From positions 297,080-361,079 of the forward strand of contig QKWP01000109.1 in NCBI GenBank assembly GCA_003550325.1: a DNA stretch of 64,000 nucleotides. Direction: 5' to 3'. Made by a program: the position numbers and the translations under genes. The notes below the pieces were generated by a model. It ran no database searches. It saw only the letters and a list, made by a program, of their open reading frames with translations, and was not told where the DNA came from. Position 1 is the first letter of the stretch. The number at the start of each line of letters is the position of its first letter. The DNA is from Gigaspora rosea. Lineage: Eukaryota; Glomeromycota; Glomeromycetes; Diversisporales; Gigasporaceae. Positions 1-10,610 of the stretch are shown piece by piece.

Positions 1-370
1 AATTAAGTTATTTAATAAAATACAAAATTTAGTTAATAAAACTTATAAAATTTAGTTAATAAAATAATAAAATTTAGTTAATAAAATAATGCATATACGA
101 TATATGTTATTATGTATATATGTATGGACATATGCTATTATATGTTACCTGCATGTAAATATGCACGAGACAATGCACGAGAAAACACATAAAATTGCAC
201 GTAAGTACGTGCAGCGTTGCACGGAATCCGCGCCCTTTTACGTGCCATGAACTTGCTTTCCCGTGCATTGTCCCGTGTATATTTACGTGTAGGTTTGTGT
301 GGTCACGTATTCAAACTTTTCCGTGTATTTCAGTATTATTCCGTGCTGTAATTTCTCATAGGGTTGTAAT
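1..370. repeat. Dispersed repeat, right-hand end (copy 1)
   Basis: The sequence aligns through most of its length with 31120-31500: runs of TTAGTTAATAAAA, then the motif CATATACGATATATGTTATT, then a segment rich in TGCACG and CGTGCA words. The match ends near a CATAGGG motif at about 358-364. The left part of the element lies outside the window. The fuller copy at 28238-31500 shows what the left half may look like. An open frame across 195-488 exists in both copies, but it only follows the DNA similarity and matches no protein I recognise. Confidence 0.7.
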
Positions 371-539
371 CTGTGATAATAACAGTAATTTGAATTTATT
401 TACTTCGTGTATCACAATTTACAAAACCTTCCATAAATTAATTATTGTGACTCGAATTAATCGAATAAAACTCGAACAAATAGTTTGATAGAATGATTCG
501 AACACTCTTCAAAACGAGTCACGAGTTAATACGATAGCA

Positions 540-663
540 GAGAAAATCGAATTACATATAAATGATAAATCGTTTCGGTTTGAATCGATTATCAACACCA
601 CTTGCGATGATCATAATCAATTAACAGCTTGTAGTCGAACATAATCGGGTATCAAATTTTTCT
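540..663. repeat. Partial copy of AATCGATTATYAACACC inverted-repeat element
   Basis: This stretch resembles the right part of the element at 24458-24723. Both contain AATCGATTATCAACACC-like and CATAATYRATTAA words and end in a CAAATTTTYCTGA motif. Only part of the element can be matched here. Confidence 0.45.
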
Positions 664-691
664 GAAGTATAGAGATCTGTATAATTGTAAT

Positions 692-930
692 CAGTGTTCG
701 TAATTTCAGACTCAAATACTGTCTTCATGAGAACAGTATAATAGTTATTAATATTCTTAAAGTATTGTATAATGTTCTCAGAAAAACAAAACCCTATATT
801 AGAATAGATGAGAACACTGTTACATTATTATTATTTTAGAACTTTTTAATATTGAACAGTAAAAAATTTATACTGTGCACCAATTCAAGTGTTCTCATGA
901 AAACTCTGAGAAAACCAATTTCGAACACTG
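692..930. mobile_element. hAT-type MITE (CAGTGTTCG family)
   Basis: The ends are inverted repeats: CAGTGTTCGTAATT at the left and the complement of CAGTGTTCGAAATT at the right. They are flanked by the 8-bp direct repeats ATTGTAAT (684-691) and ATTATAAT (931-938), with one mismatch. An 8-bp target duplication and CAG...CTG ends are typical of hAT elements. The 239-bp interior has no coding capacity and is itself partly self-complementary (GAGAACAGT and ACTGTTCTC words). A longer relative lies at 51670-52179. Confidence 0.85.
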
Positions 931-1486
931 ATTATAATATATTGTAAATGCTATAAAAAGTTGTGTATAATAATTTAAATAATGCATAAGCGTTATGGTA
1001 CTACTTGTAAAACTATGCGCATTAATTAGCGACCTATTGTCCGGGACGTAGAGAAGGATATGTGTGTGTTCCTATTTTATTTGTAGTAACAGTTTTAATA
1101 AAACTTCTTAGCTTCAGATATTTAACTGTATTATATGCCGCAGTAACTATTACGCTTGATAAGGATTGTATGTTTAAATTTAGAATTAGTGATGTTTTGT
1201 ATAATAAGATTTTATTGTGCAAAATATTTGATACAGCTAGCTATCGATATGTATAACTGACATCCTTACGCCAGATTTACCGCCAAATTTGATTTCTTAA
1301 TAGAATGTTTAAACCGGTTATAAAGGATTTAATAGTAAAATGGTCATATTATGTATTACGAAAATATGTTTATAATGGGATTTAACATTTGTAATGCCTA
1401 TTTCGTTATATATAAAGTTTTAGACTAGTCAGACAGGTTTTGAATAAAATAATAAATTTATAAAATTTTAAATATTATTAAAGCAA
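931..1486. other. Intergenic, no feature recognised
   Basis: AT-rich sequence without a recognisable gene. Two overlapping frames of about 60 codons on opposite strands (1034-1256) have no family resemblance and look like chance openings. Confidence 0.5.
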
Positions 1487-2941
1487 TTAATCTAAATGCC
1501 AGTATAAAGCAATGAATTGTAATTATAAGTGCAATAAGTATAATAATACATACCAATAGGAATTTCAACGGAAGGAATAGAATAGCTTGGTAAAGCTATT
1601 AACATAATGTAATTAGCTTTAATAAAATAAATAAAATAGTAAATAGTGCAATTTTATAAAATTACCTTTAATTGCATTTGATATACTTTGCGTGTTAATA
1701 ATTTTGCTAGTATACATAAAATCTGAATGTTTTGGTGAGGTATTTGGCAATTCTTTGGCTGCCCTATCTGCTTCTAAGAATTGCTTTTTAATTTTTGCAT
1801 AATCCAAACCAACTGAATCATTTGCATCATTTTGATCATCCGAATTTTCCATGATTGCTTTCCATATCGAAAGTTGCCTATAAATATTATCGGCATCAGG
1901 CCGATTTTCTGGATTAGAATCCATGCATTTTTTAGCAAATTCAATATAGTAATCTGGAGTTCCAAGTGCAAATTCAGGCCGCAATCCACCGCAAATTTTC
2001 ATCGCAAGTTTATCATCAAATTCGTAACCGTCAAAAGGTCTTTGTCCGGTTGAAATCTCTGACATGATGTCTCCAAAGCCATAAACATCTGCAGCTTTTG
2101 TAAGCTTTTGACCTGACAAAACCTCAGGAGCGACATAAGGCAAAACTCCGTAAATATCTCTATTTGATTCATTTTCGTTTTCCTTTTTGGACAATCCTAA
2201 ATCTGTGATGTAAGATTGCGTATTTTTAATAATGCCTTTACTTTGTAAGATATTGCCACTGTGAAAGTCTGCATGAATATATCCTGCTCCATGAATGTTA
2301 TATAAGTCAAATGAAATATCAAAAAGTAGGTCTAATTTTGTTTGCCAGTTAAGATCACGAAATTGATTTCTTAAAAACTTGTGAAGGCTTCCATTATCTG
2401 CATATTGAAATACCATCAAGTATTCATTTTCTCTGTTTCGAGTTAATCCGTATATTTTAAGTTGACCACCATACATACGGCATGTTATATGATTACCAAA
2501 CTTAATGATTAATTATATTTAATAAATTGTTGAATAAATTGTTGAACAAAAAGGTTTAACTTACTTCTTTTAAAGAACCAGACATGGTCTTAAGTGCAAT
2601 GATACTATTTGGTTCTCGTGATCTAATATACTTGCCACAAAAAAATTTTTGTATGCCTTTCTTAACTTCAATTCTTCGTATACCATCCAACCAAGTTGCT
2701 GAATATACAGAACCGAATTCTCCTTTACCAATTTCTTTAATATCAGATAATCTATCAAATGGAATCCATTCGATTGCTTCAATGTATTGTACGGTTTTAA
2801 GCTGGAACTTTTTTATAAATTCATCGATTTCCTTATTTCTACTTGTCCACCTTGTTGCAATGTCAGGGTCGCATGATTGACACCATGCTTCACTCATATT
2901 ATATTCATCACAATGTACACATTTTCCATATGTAGGGTCGC
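1487..2941 (-). CDS. TKL-type protein kinase (Rhizophagus expanded family)
   Basis: Predicted serine/threonine or dual-specificity kinase of the tyrosine-kinase-like class. The first visible exon (about 2941-2565) encodes a Cys-rich start (CVHC, then WCQSC), the segment RWTSRNKEIDEFI typical of this family, the glycine loop IGKGEFGSVY and the ATP-binding lysine in ALK. A 64-bp GT-AG intron (2564-2501) keeps phase. The second exon (2500-1666) holds the catalytic loop HADFHSGN, the metal-binding DLG (for DFG), the APE motif in YVAPEVL, and a C-lobe ending in NRPDADNIYRQL. A donor at 1665 and an exon at 1595-1554 (encoding LPSYSIPSVEIPI) extend the tail. A tiny last exon ending at 1487 is possible but weak. 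Reading in frame upstream of the ATG at 2897 gives family-like sequence to about 2941, so at least one 5' exon is probably missing from this model. All core catalytic residues are present; only the HRD arginine is replaced by Ala, as is usual in this group. Confidence 0.85.
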
Positions 2942-2999
2942 TTTATAATCACAATATAGTATTTTTTACTTCATCTCCAAATGCAATTTTAACCTTTAT

Positions 3000-3870
3000 A
3001 TCAATGTATAAATAATTTTTTACTTACCGACTAAATTAATGTAAATGAAGAGTATCACGTAATTATAAATAAGTATTTATATTTTTGACTTGTAAGCTTG
3101 GTTTGCTATTTTTAATTCCAATGATTAGTAAATGTTTTTTATACTCACGAACTAAATTAATGAGAATGAAATGATTTGAAGGGTATTACATAATAGTAAT
3201 GGTAAATAAGTATTTATGTTCTTGATTTGTGAACTTGTTTTGCTGTTTTTAATCCAAGAATTAATAAATGTTCTTTATACTCACAAACTAAAGTAGTGCC
3301 CATGAAATATTTAAGGGTACACGTAATAGTAAATAAGTATTTATGTTTTTGACTTGTGAACTTGTTTTGCTGTTTTTAATTCCAATGATTAATTAATAAA
3401 TGTTCTTTATACTCACACACTGAATGAATGATTAATGCGAATGAAATGATTTGAAGGGCATTACATAATAATAATGGTAAATAAGTATTTATGTTCTTGA
3501 TTTGTGAGCTTATTTTGCTATTTTAACTCCAATGATTAATGAATGCTGTTTATACTCACAAGCTGAATGAACGATTAATGCGAATGAAATGATTTGAAGG
3601 AATTACATAATAGTAATGGTAAATAAGTATTTATGTTCTTGTGAACTTGTTTTGCTGTTTTTAATTCCAATGGTTAATAAATGTTCTTTATACTCACACA
3701 CTGAATGAATGATTAATGCGAATTAAATGATTTGAAGTTATTACATAATAGTAATGGTAAATAAGCAATTATGTTCTTGATTTGTGGACTTGTTGTGCTT
3801 TTTAATTCCAATGATTAATAAATGTTCTTTATACTCACGGGCTAAAACAAAATTATTAATATTTACAAAC
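3000..3870. repeat. Tandem repeat, about 120-140 bp unit, 6-7 copies
   Basis: A unit containing ATGTTCTTTATACTCACRAACT, AATGAAATGATTTGAAGG and TAAATAAGTATTTATGTTCTTG recurs near 3020, 3132, 3252, 3392, 3530, 3672 and 3814. On the minus strand each unit contains GTGAGTATAAAG, a good splice-donor sequence. The array lies between the first visible kinase exon and the Sel1 gene, both on the minus strand, so it may be an expanded intron or 5' region of the kinase gene. Confidence 0.8.
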
Positions 3871-3969
3871 TTAATTAGCTAATTGTAAATTAATAGATCT
3901 TTGTATACTTACTCCCTGATAATTAAAATTGAATTATTAAATTGTATGAAAATATTCTTAATTTTTAAA

Positions 3970-4389
3970 TTAATGAAAATTAAAAAAATTGACCCACGTA
4001 TTAAGCCATTCTTCAAACTTATTATCATTCTTTTCTACACCAATTCCATAATAATAACAATAAGTAGTTTTCCAAATTCCCATGGAATTACCCGATTCAG
4101 CTGACTTCAAATAATATGTAAATGCTTTTTGCTTATCTTTTTTAACTCCAATTCCTAAATAATAACAATATCCAACTTGATACATTCCGTTAGAATTATT
4201 CAGGTCTGCCGATTTTTGGTAATAACTGAATGCTTTTTTTTTATCCTTTTTAACTCCTATTCCATATTCGTAACAATAACCAAGCCAATAAATTCCGTTT
4301 GGATCATTTTTATCTGCTGATTTTTGACAGACATTGAAATTTAGTTGATTAGAATCTTCAATAACTTGGGATTTATTTTCTTTTTCCAT
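3970..4389 (-). CDS. Sel1-repeat protein, three repeats
   Basis: A 139-residue single-exon frame. After a short Asn/Lys-rich N-terminus (residues 1-25) come three Sel1-like repeats at about residues 25-60, 61-96 and 97-130. Each carries the family pattern: a LGYCYEYGIGVKKD-type helix-turn followed by KAFSYYQKSAD. Sel1 repeats form short alpha-solenoids used in protein-protein contacts. In Rhizophagus they are often joined to, or placed near, TKL kinases, and this gene lies directly upstream of the kinase on the same strand. Most Sel1 proteins of this family have many more repeats, so this may be a short member, a remnant or an exon of a larger gene. No signal peptide or membrane segment is evident. 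Confidence 0.8.
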   Translation of the reverse strand: MEKENKSQVIEDSNQLNFNVCQKSADKNDPNGIYWLGYCYEYGIGVKKDKKKAFSYYQKSADLNNSNGMYQVGYCYYLGIGVKKDKQKAFTYYLKSAESGNSMGIWKTTYCYYYGIGVEKNDNKFEEWLNTWVNFFNFH

Positions 4390-4702
4390 TTTACAAAAAT
4401 AGACAGTAATAATGCAACCAATATACTGGCAATTTACCGTTACATATTTTATATATAATGTGGTTGTACAATATTCTAAAATTGTACCGGTGCAATTCTA
4501 CACAGAATGCATCTTATACAAACGATGAATAGTAGTGCAATTTAACCCCTTCTAATTCCTTAGATCATTTCTAATAAAGTTTATGATTAGTGTTGGGCAT
4601 CTTATTTATTGGTTGCATCTTACTCGTGATCCGCCACATTTCCTTTTAGACTAAAACAGAAAGGATTTTCGTATGGTGCAAGTTATCTATACTAGACAAT
4701 AA

Positions 4703-4848
4703 TTTTCAAAATGCTAAAACTTTTTACACAGACAATATTTTTAAAATCTGACCGGTCACGATAACTTTGTTCTTCATGATGAACTTTACAAAATTACCGG
4801 TCAGATTTTTAATATAATGTCTTCGTAAAATGTTTTAGCATTTTAAAG
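4703..4848. repeat. Fold-back element (imperfect palindrome)
   Basis: The left arm starts TTTTCAAAATGCTAAAAC and the right arm ends GTTTTAGCATTTTAAA. Both arms carry ACCGGTCAGATTTT or its complement. It is related in sequence to the next palindrome (4894-5041): both have the GCTAAAAC ends and an inner ACCGGTCA motif. No target duplication was found. Confidence 0.65.
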
Positions 4849-4893
4849 TTCGTTTAAAGTTTATTTTATATATAAAACTTAATATTTTAATAT

Positions 4894-5041
4894 CAATTTT
4901 CAAACTGCTAAAACATTTTATACAAGAGGTTTTTCAAAAAATTGACCGGTAATTTTATAGAGATATATAAGCTCTATAAAATTACCGGTCAGTTTTTTGA
5001 AAAACCTCTTGTATAAAAAGTTTTAGCAGTTTGAAAAATTG
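4894..5041. repeat. Fold-back element (near-perfect palindrome)
   Basis: Two arms of about 70 bp are almost exact reverse complements. They run from CAATTTTCAAACTGC inwards through TTGACCGGTAATTTTATAGAG to a short ATATATA centre and back. It is a probable MITE of the same family as 4703-4848, lying about 45 bp from it. Confidence 0.75.
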
Positions 5042-5409
5042 AAACAAGTCACGTGATTGTCGAGTATAGATGTCTTGCACCATATAAAAATTTTATACAT
5101 ATATTATTTATCTTATATGCGCTATCTGATCGTTCTGAGCATGCTTCCAAAACTTTTTTATCGTATTCGGGTTGTATTTATAAGATTCAATAAGTTAAAT
5201 AGATTTTGATTCCATAATTCGATGTATGCATTGCTATGAAACTTTATTTTGAATTTACATGCTAAAATACATGTACAATAGTAAACTTTATGTTCATCGC
5301 TCATGTGTCTATAGCACATATTGAATGTGTGCCATTTATTATCAAGTAATTAGCTACAGTGATCAGAACCATTTAAATTCTATCAGATAGACCTCGTTTA
5401 ATTGCGTAC

Positions 5410-6748
5410 TGTCACGGGCTAAACGTGATATTTTCCGATGATCATTAAAATTATACTGCGCCACATTTCATGTGAAATCCTTAATCGATCATGCATGTAC
5501 GAGGCTTTTAGCCGCAATGTGGGTGATTTAGAAATCATACCATTTATCGTCTGCATGATAAAGTCGTATGAGATTCCCGATTCCTATAATATTCAGAAAG
5601 TATAAAAAGGTTGTTTCGCTTCTTAAACAATCTTCGGATTATCTATAATTACATAAATAAAGCATACAGTCTGACTGATCCGGGATTAAGCAAATTTCAC
5701 GATTTTGATTGGTTAAAAATAACATGTGACTATCGGGTAATCTCGTGATGCACTTGTGCCTTAGACAGCCTCGTGTAGTTTTTCTTTTACATTATCTCCA
5801 TTTTTTATTATGTAAATCGCCTTTCATTTATAATTGAAAATGTCAGTCATGTCAAAATTTGCATGAATCTAATAAAAACTCATTTTTCAAAAAATTTGCA
5901 AAATGGGCCTTTTTAATATGAATGACCCCATATAGCAAAAAACCTCATTATAGTCACAAATCACTTATAATCACTATCACAAAAAAATTTTGGATTTTTT
6001 TCATTTTTATTAATAATAAACCCTCATTATAGTCACAAAATTTGACTAAAATATGGATTATAACATCTGATTGGCCAATATTCATATTCATTATTTAAAA
6101 TTTTTTATTAAAAATTCTTAAAGGTTGACAGCAAATAACTTCTGACGCAGCATTCCAATTTGGATGAAACTACTACCAAAATGTTCATTTCGATGAGACG
6201 ATTCTAATGAGTCCTAGATCATTAAAATCCAATTACAAGTTCCTGTGATAGTTAAGAATTTGTGTCACTTTACATGTTTAAGAATTGATTAAATTTAAAC
6301 ATTTAAGTAAAAAAAATATTTTATAATTTTAGCATTTTGTAACTAGATTTGGACAATTTTAAACTCTTTAAAATTTTCTTATTGAGTTGTTAAACACTCT
6401 GGTAGTTAGTTTTTCTAAATTGGCCACTAGATCAAAAGTTATTCACTATTAAATATTTTAAATTTTTTAATAGTATTTCAAATATGCGCAAATATATTAC
6501 TTATTGGCCTTTGATTATAATAGGGATTTTATTTATAGTCACGGCTTTATATAATCACCAAAAAATAGAGTATAACCAACTTGTAATTATAGAGAGGTCT
6601 GACTATATAATAAACTCAGACTATATTCATATCTAAGTCACATGTTTATACTAAATCTGGTTAAATCTCCAAGTCACATCTCTGGCAAGCTGCCTTTTAT
6701 CATCTTTTGTATCGTACAAATAAAGTATTGTCATTTCTTCCCGTAACA
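5410..6748. repeat. Left LTR (interrupted by a DNA element)
   Basis: Matches the right LTR in two blocks, 5410-5666 and 6606-6748, on either side of a nested insertion. TG start and CA end are both present. The end block carries CCAAGTCACATCTCTGGCA, the counterpart of CCAAGTCACGCCTCTGGCG in the right LTR. Confidence 0.8.
5667..6605. mobile_element. Tc1/mariner- or pogo-type element inside the LTR
   Basis: The right LTR at 9013-9414 gives the empty site (AAAGCATATAATAAAC). Here the same site is split by 939 bp flanked by TA on both sides. The ends are CAGTCTGAC and the complement of TAGTCAGAC. A TA target and CAGT-like ends are typical of Tc1/mariner and pogo elements. The interior is non-coding, with repeated ATTATAGTCAC words; similar ATAATCAC sequence occurs at 36840-37020. 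Confidence 0.75.
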
Positions 6749-7267
6749 ATTGTGAGATATAGACTTCTCAATAGCAAAAATTGCATTAAAATCGAAATCT
6801 GGCAAAAATTATAGAATTTTACTCTAAGGTTTTGAACAACTGACAGTATATTAATTTATTCATTTGGTATAACCATGTGTAAAATTTTATATGGTAAACA
6901 CATACTTTTAAGAAAAAATCAAAATTACAGTTAAAACTATATTTTAAATACAAATGGCTGAATAATAAATGTCAAGTGGACGAAGGCCTTTTGATACATA
7001 AATTCAATTGAGACTACAAGAAAAGCTGAAACCAGTATCTTCTGGAACAACCTTAATCCAAACTAACAAAATTCATACCATTGTATTGAATGAGGCATTA
7101 TATTTGGCAAGTGAATAAGTCTAGACTATTTTGGGTGTAACTCTTTATTAACGAACAACTGCAGTATCTATAGTACATGAAACAAAATAGTCAACAATAT
7201 ATTAAGTGTGCTATACAATAGTACATTATCTTTTTTATGCTAATAAAGAATTTTACGCATATTTAAA

Positions 7268-8208
7268 ATGGCTGTAAAATTTTCAAAAACTTTCAAAGAA
7301 CAATTTTGAACTTCTTGATAATAAAGAAGATTATAATATGGTTATAAATGTTGATGAATTACCAGATACCAAAGTATTCTGAGCATATTCAAATGTTTTG
7401 AGATATAAATCTTGGTATTTTTAAAACAAATTAAAATTATGACATGTTGATTATAGCTAATTTTCATTTAATTTTGAAGTTATCTACATGTATATTAAGC
7501 TGTTAAACATTATATGAAATAATCAATTTTGGAAACTTCACATTTATTCAAGATGCAATTCAGCAATTTTAAAAAATAAAGATCTTTATACTTTCATATT
7601 AGCAAATATCAGAAAAGATAAGAACAATATTAAAATACTTAAATAAAAAAAATCTTTGGAGAAAAAGCTTGTAATTTCAAATCATTCAGTATCATCAATA
7701 ATTCTTTCACCTCATATAATTTTAATACCAACTTTACTGAACAGAATAACAGAACTATTTTCAATTGTTATTAAGAACAAACACGCAACTGAAATTGCTT
7801 TATAGGTTGATAGAAAGGATGATGCATATTTAGTAACAAATAATCTATATGAGTTTAAAACTTTTTCGTGGCACTAAAGAGGACTTTACCTCTGATGCAT
7901 TCTGGAAGATATTTAATAATCAAGTAATCTTTGGGAATAAAACTCAGATAGTGATAATGAAATCAAAAAGGCAATCTTTAGAAATGAATAATATATTACA
8001 ACCAAGAGAAGTACATTGCCTGCCCATAATTATTTCGAATTTCAAGAGATTGGTTATGATAAACTATTCCTGGTATGGTTCTGTAATACAAGTGAAAGTA
8101 ATAGATACTGTTCACCTCTCATTAAATATACCAAGTGGTAAAGGATTGCATACAATAATCCTTATTACTGCAGAAAAAGAAATAGTGATGAATATTGATA
8201 AACTTTAA
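7268..8208 (+). pseudogene. Decayed BTB/POZ-TLDc gene copy inside the LTR unit
   Basis: Conceptual reading shows a BTB N-terminus near 7300-7430 (ELLDNKEDYNMVINVDELP), then an RITELFSIVIKN segment and HATEIAL, and a TLDc start (LYEFK, then LKLFRGTKEDFTSDAFW) running to 8208. In intact Rhizophagus family members the order is BTB, BACK, then TLDc, ending in a TLDc domain of about 170 residues. Here the BACK part is hardly recognisable and the gene is clearly dead, with many breaks. It sits between two LTRs of one family, so it is either a captured host copy or a region the LTRs happened to bracket. Confidence 0.75.
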
Positions 8209-9012
8209 AATTTCAGAAAGAGAGTGGCCAGGTTGGCATAAAATCCTTTGCCAAGAACTCTCATCACATGCAGTAGTGTAAGGCACTGTTGGGGAATTTG
8301 AGTTGCTACGGACTAATACAAAATGCCCACATCGATAAGTCTCTGATATTGTGTATATTCAGGGTGAATACAGGTTCTTGTCAGTCTAAAAAGGAAAAAA
8401 AGAGAAAGTAGATCAAATATCAATGAGTCATCCATGTGCATAGTAACGAATGGATTATAAAAGAAAAAAAAAGTGTGTTTTTATTGTTCTAATTGGTTGA
8501 GGAAACAATGATTATAAAAATTCACAAGTGAGATATCGATTAAAAATAAAGTTTTGATACAGCCCTGCGAATAAATAGGTATTAGTTTATTTATTTTTTT
8601 GTTAATTATTAAACCTAATACTCATGTCTTGGTGTCTGTTTAGCTCCAATATATCAAGAGTTGACTCAAAATTTGAAGAAGTTCCTGGTGGTACAGGATA
8701 AATTATCAATTCAATAACAACAAAGCTAGACTTACAACGAGCTTGCAGCAAAGACAAAAGAGGAAGAACAACTTCCCTTTCTCTCTTATATAACTTCTTC
8801 TTATGCCCATACCCACTCAACCAAAATTTCATCATATTTACCCAATTCCCCTCATACCTATTTCCCATTCCTTTCCCACATCTCATACCTCCCGACTGGT
8901 TACCTACATCATGGCCTAGATCACTGTCTCTTTGTTCATGGCATCTCAGTTAATAAAACTCACAAATACTTGGATTTTTACATGTGGTACACATAAAATA
9001 CTCATGGGCAAG
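8209..9012. other. Interior of the LTR unit, nothing recognised
   Basis: No coding similarity seen. A minus-strand frame of 94 codons (8602-8886) has no recognisable domain. No clear polypurine tract precedes the right LTR; the bases before it are ATGGGCAAG. Confidence 0.4.
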
Positions 9013-9414
9013 TGTCATGGGCTAAACGTGATATTTTCCAATGATCATTAAAATTATACTGCGCCACATTTATGTGAAATCCTTAATTGATCATAGCATG
9101 TACAAGACTTAGCCGCAATGTGGAGTGATTTAGAAATCATGCTATTTATCGTCTGATATATATGGCATAATAAAGTCGTATGAAATTCCCAATTCCCATA
9201 ATATTCAGAAAGTATAAAAAGAAAGTTGTTTCGCTTTTCTTAAACAATCTTCGGATTATCTATATTTACATAAATAAAGCATATAATAAACTCAGACTAT
9301 AGTCACACGTTTATACTAAATCGGGTTAAATCACCAAGTCACGCCTCTGGCGAGCTGCCTTCTTGTAGTCCATTAAATCGAATAAGCAAGTGCTGTCTGA
9401 TTCACCCCGTAACA
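9013..9414. repeat. Right LTR
   Basis: A 402-bp LTR with a TG start and CA end, co-linear with the two blocks of the left LTR. It lacks the nested DNA element and so supplies the empty site for it. Confidence 0.8.
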
Positions 9415-9735
9415 GTACATACATTCGTAGAATCTTTTTATATAAAACTTTTCACCCACCTTGTACTTCGTCAATTTCCTGTACTTTATAGGTTTTTTCT
9501 TCTAATTTGTAAATTGTAGATATAACAAAATTGAAATAAAAAGTGCATCGACAATATTACATGTGATTTGCAGGAAAGCGTTATTATTATTATTTTGTTT
9601 TTTTTAATAAGGTATGGCTTAGGATAGATTATATAAAAGTTTCTTTTGTTTCAAAAAAATTTTTAAACTATACAATACATTTAACCATATTCAGTAAGTA
9701 TGAAAATGTTATCGTTGGTTTCTATTTAGTTGAAT
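9415..9735. other. Intergenic, no feature recognised
   Basis: AT-rich DNA between the LTR unit and the minisatellite; no gene or repeat recognised. Confidence 0.4.
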
Positions 9736-10610
9736 TTATGCTATTGCAGCTACGGAGCCTAACCACATTGTGAGGTCCTTGCACTGCTATCGTAGTTGCG
9801 GTGCTTAATAATCAAAAATAAGATTCTTGCGGCAGCCATAGAACCTAATCACAACATGAGTTTCTTGAATTGCTATCGCAGCCACGGAGCCTAAATACAA
9901 TATAAGGTCCTTGTATTGCTATCGTAGTTGCGGAGCTTAATCGCCAAACATGAGGTTCATGCACTGCTTACGGCAGCCATAGAGCCTAATCACAACATGA
10001 GGTCCTTGCATTGCTATCGCATCCATGGAGCCTAATGATCCTTGCACTGCTATTATAGTTATTGCGCTTAATCACCAAACATGAGGCTTTTGTGCTGCCT
10101 GCGGTTGCCATAGAGCCTAATCACAACATTGGTTCTTGCATTGCTATAGCAGCCACGGAGCCTAATCACATCATAAAGTCCTTGTACTGTTTTTGTAATT
10201 GCGGAGCTTAATCACCAAACATGAGGTTCTTCCCTGCCCGTTGCAGCCATAGAGCCTAATCACAACATGTCCTTGCATTGTTACTGCAGCCACGGAGCCT
10301 AATCGCAACATGAGATCCTTGTGCTGCTATTATAGTTGTGGACCCTATAAAAAAAAGTCACAATTCTATTCAGATTTGGTTCAGATAATTATTTTAAAAA
10401 TGAGCATTTTTCGTAATTAAAATCCGAACTGAATCTGAAAAAATTTCGATTTTTTTTTATGGGGCGGCTCAATCACCAAACATGAGGTTCTTGCATTGCC
10501 TGCGGCAGACTTAGAGCCTAATCACAACATGAGGTCCTTGCATTGCTATCGCAGCCATGAAGCCTAATTATAATATGAGGTCTTTGTACTATAATAAATA
10601 TTAGATATAG
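9736..10610. repeat. Minisatellite, about 60-bp unit with a higher-order pattern
   Basis: The words GGAGCCTAATCACAACATGA and GGTCCTTGCATTGCTATCGC recur about every 60 bp. Units with CAGCCACGGAGCCTAAT, CAGCCATAGAGCCTAAT and AGTTGCGGAGCTTAATCACC alternate in a repeating order, suggesting a three-unit higher-order repeat of roughly 180-190 bp. A small MITE interrupts it at 10343-10464. The array ends about 180 bp before the start of duplication copy A. Confidence 0.85.
10343..10464. mobile_element. Small MITE inside the minisatellite
   Basis: A 122-bp segment breaks a minisatellite unit. Its ends are CCCTATAAAAAAAA and the complement of CCCCATAAAAAAAA. The arms continue as TTCAGATTTGG against TTCAGATTCAG. 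The target duplication is not clear. Confidence 0.6.

Larger units (their letters stand above)
5410..9414. mobile_element. Non-autonomous LTR retroelement (fossil) carrying a host-gene copy
   Basis: Two related LTRs in direct orientation (5410-6748 and 9013-9414) start TGTCAYGGGCTAAACGTGA and end CCCGTAACA. The whole unit is flanked by GTAC on both sides (5406-5409 and 9415-9418), a 4-bp target duplication. The 2.26-kb interior shows no recognisable gag or pol; instead it contains a decayed BTB/TLDc host-gene copy. The LTRs are about 92% alike by eye, so the insertion is old. The left LTR was later invaded by a TA-flanked DNA element (5667-6605). A third LTR of the same family stands alone at 33354-33891. 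The superfamily is not determined. Two independent insertions with a chance GTAC match remain possible. Confidence 0.65.

Noticed and set aside
195-488. Open frame with a similar counterpart at 31306-31551
   Set aside because: Both lie in copies of the same dispersed repeat; the protein likeness follows from DNA likeness. No domain or codon signal was seen.
8602-8886. Minus-strand frame of 94 codons in the LTR unit
   Set aside because: No family resemblance, and the region otherwise shows no coding signal.
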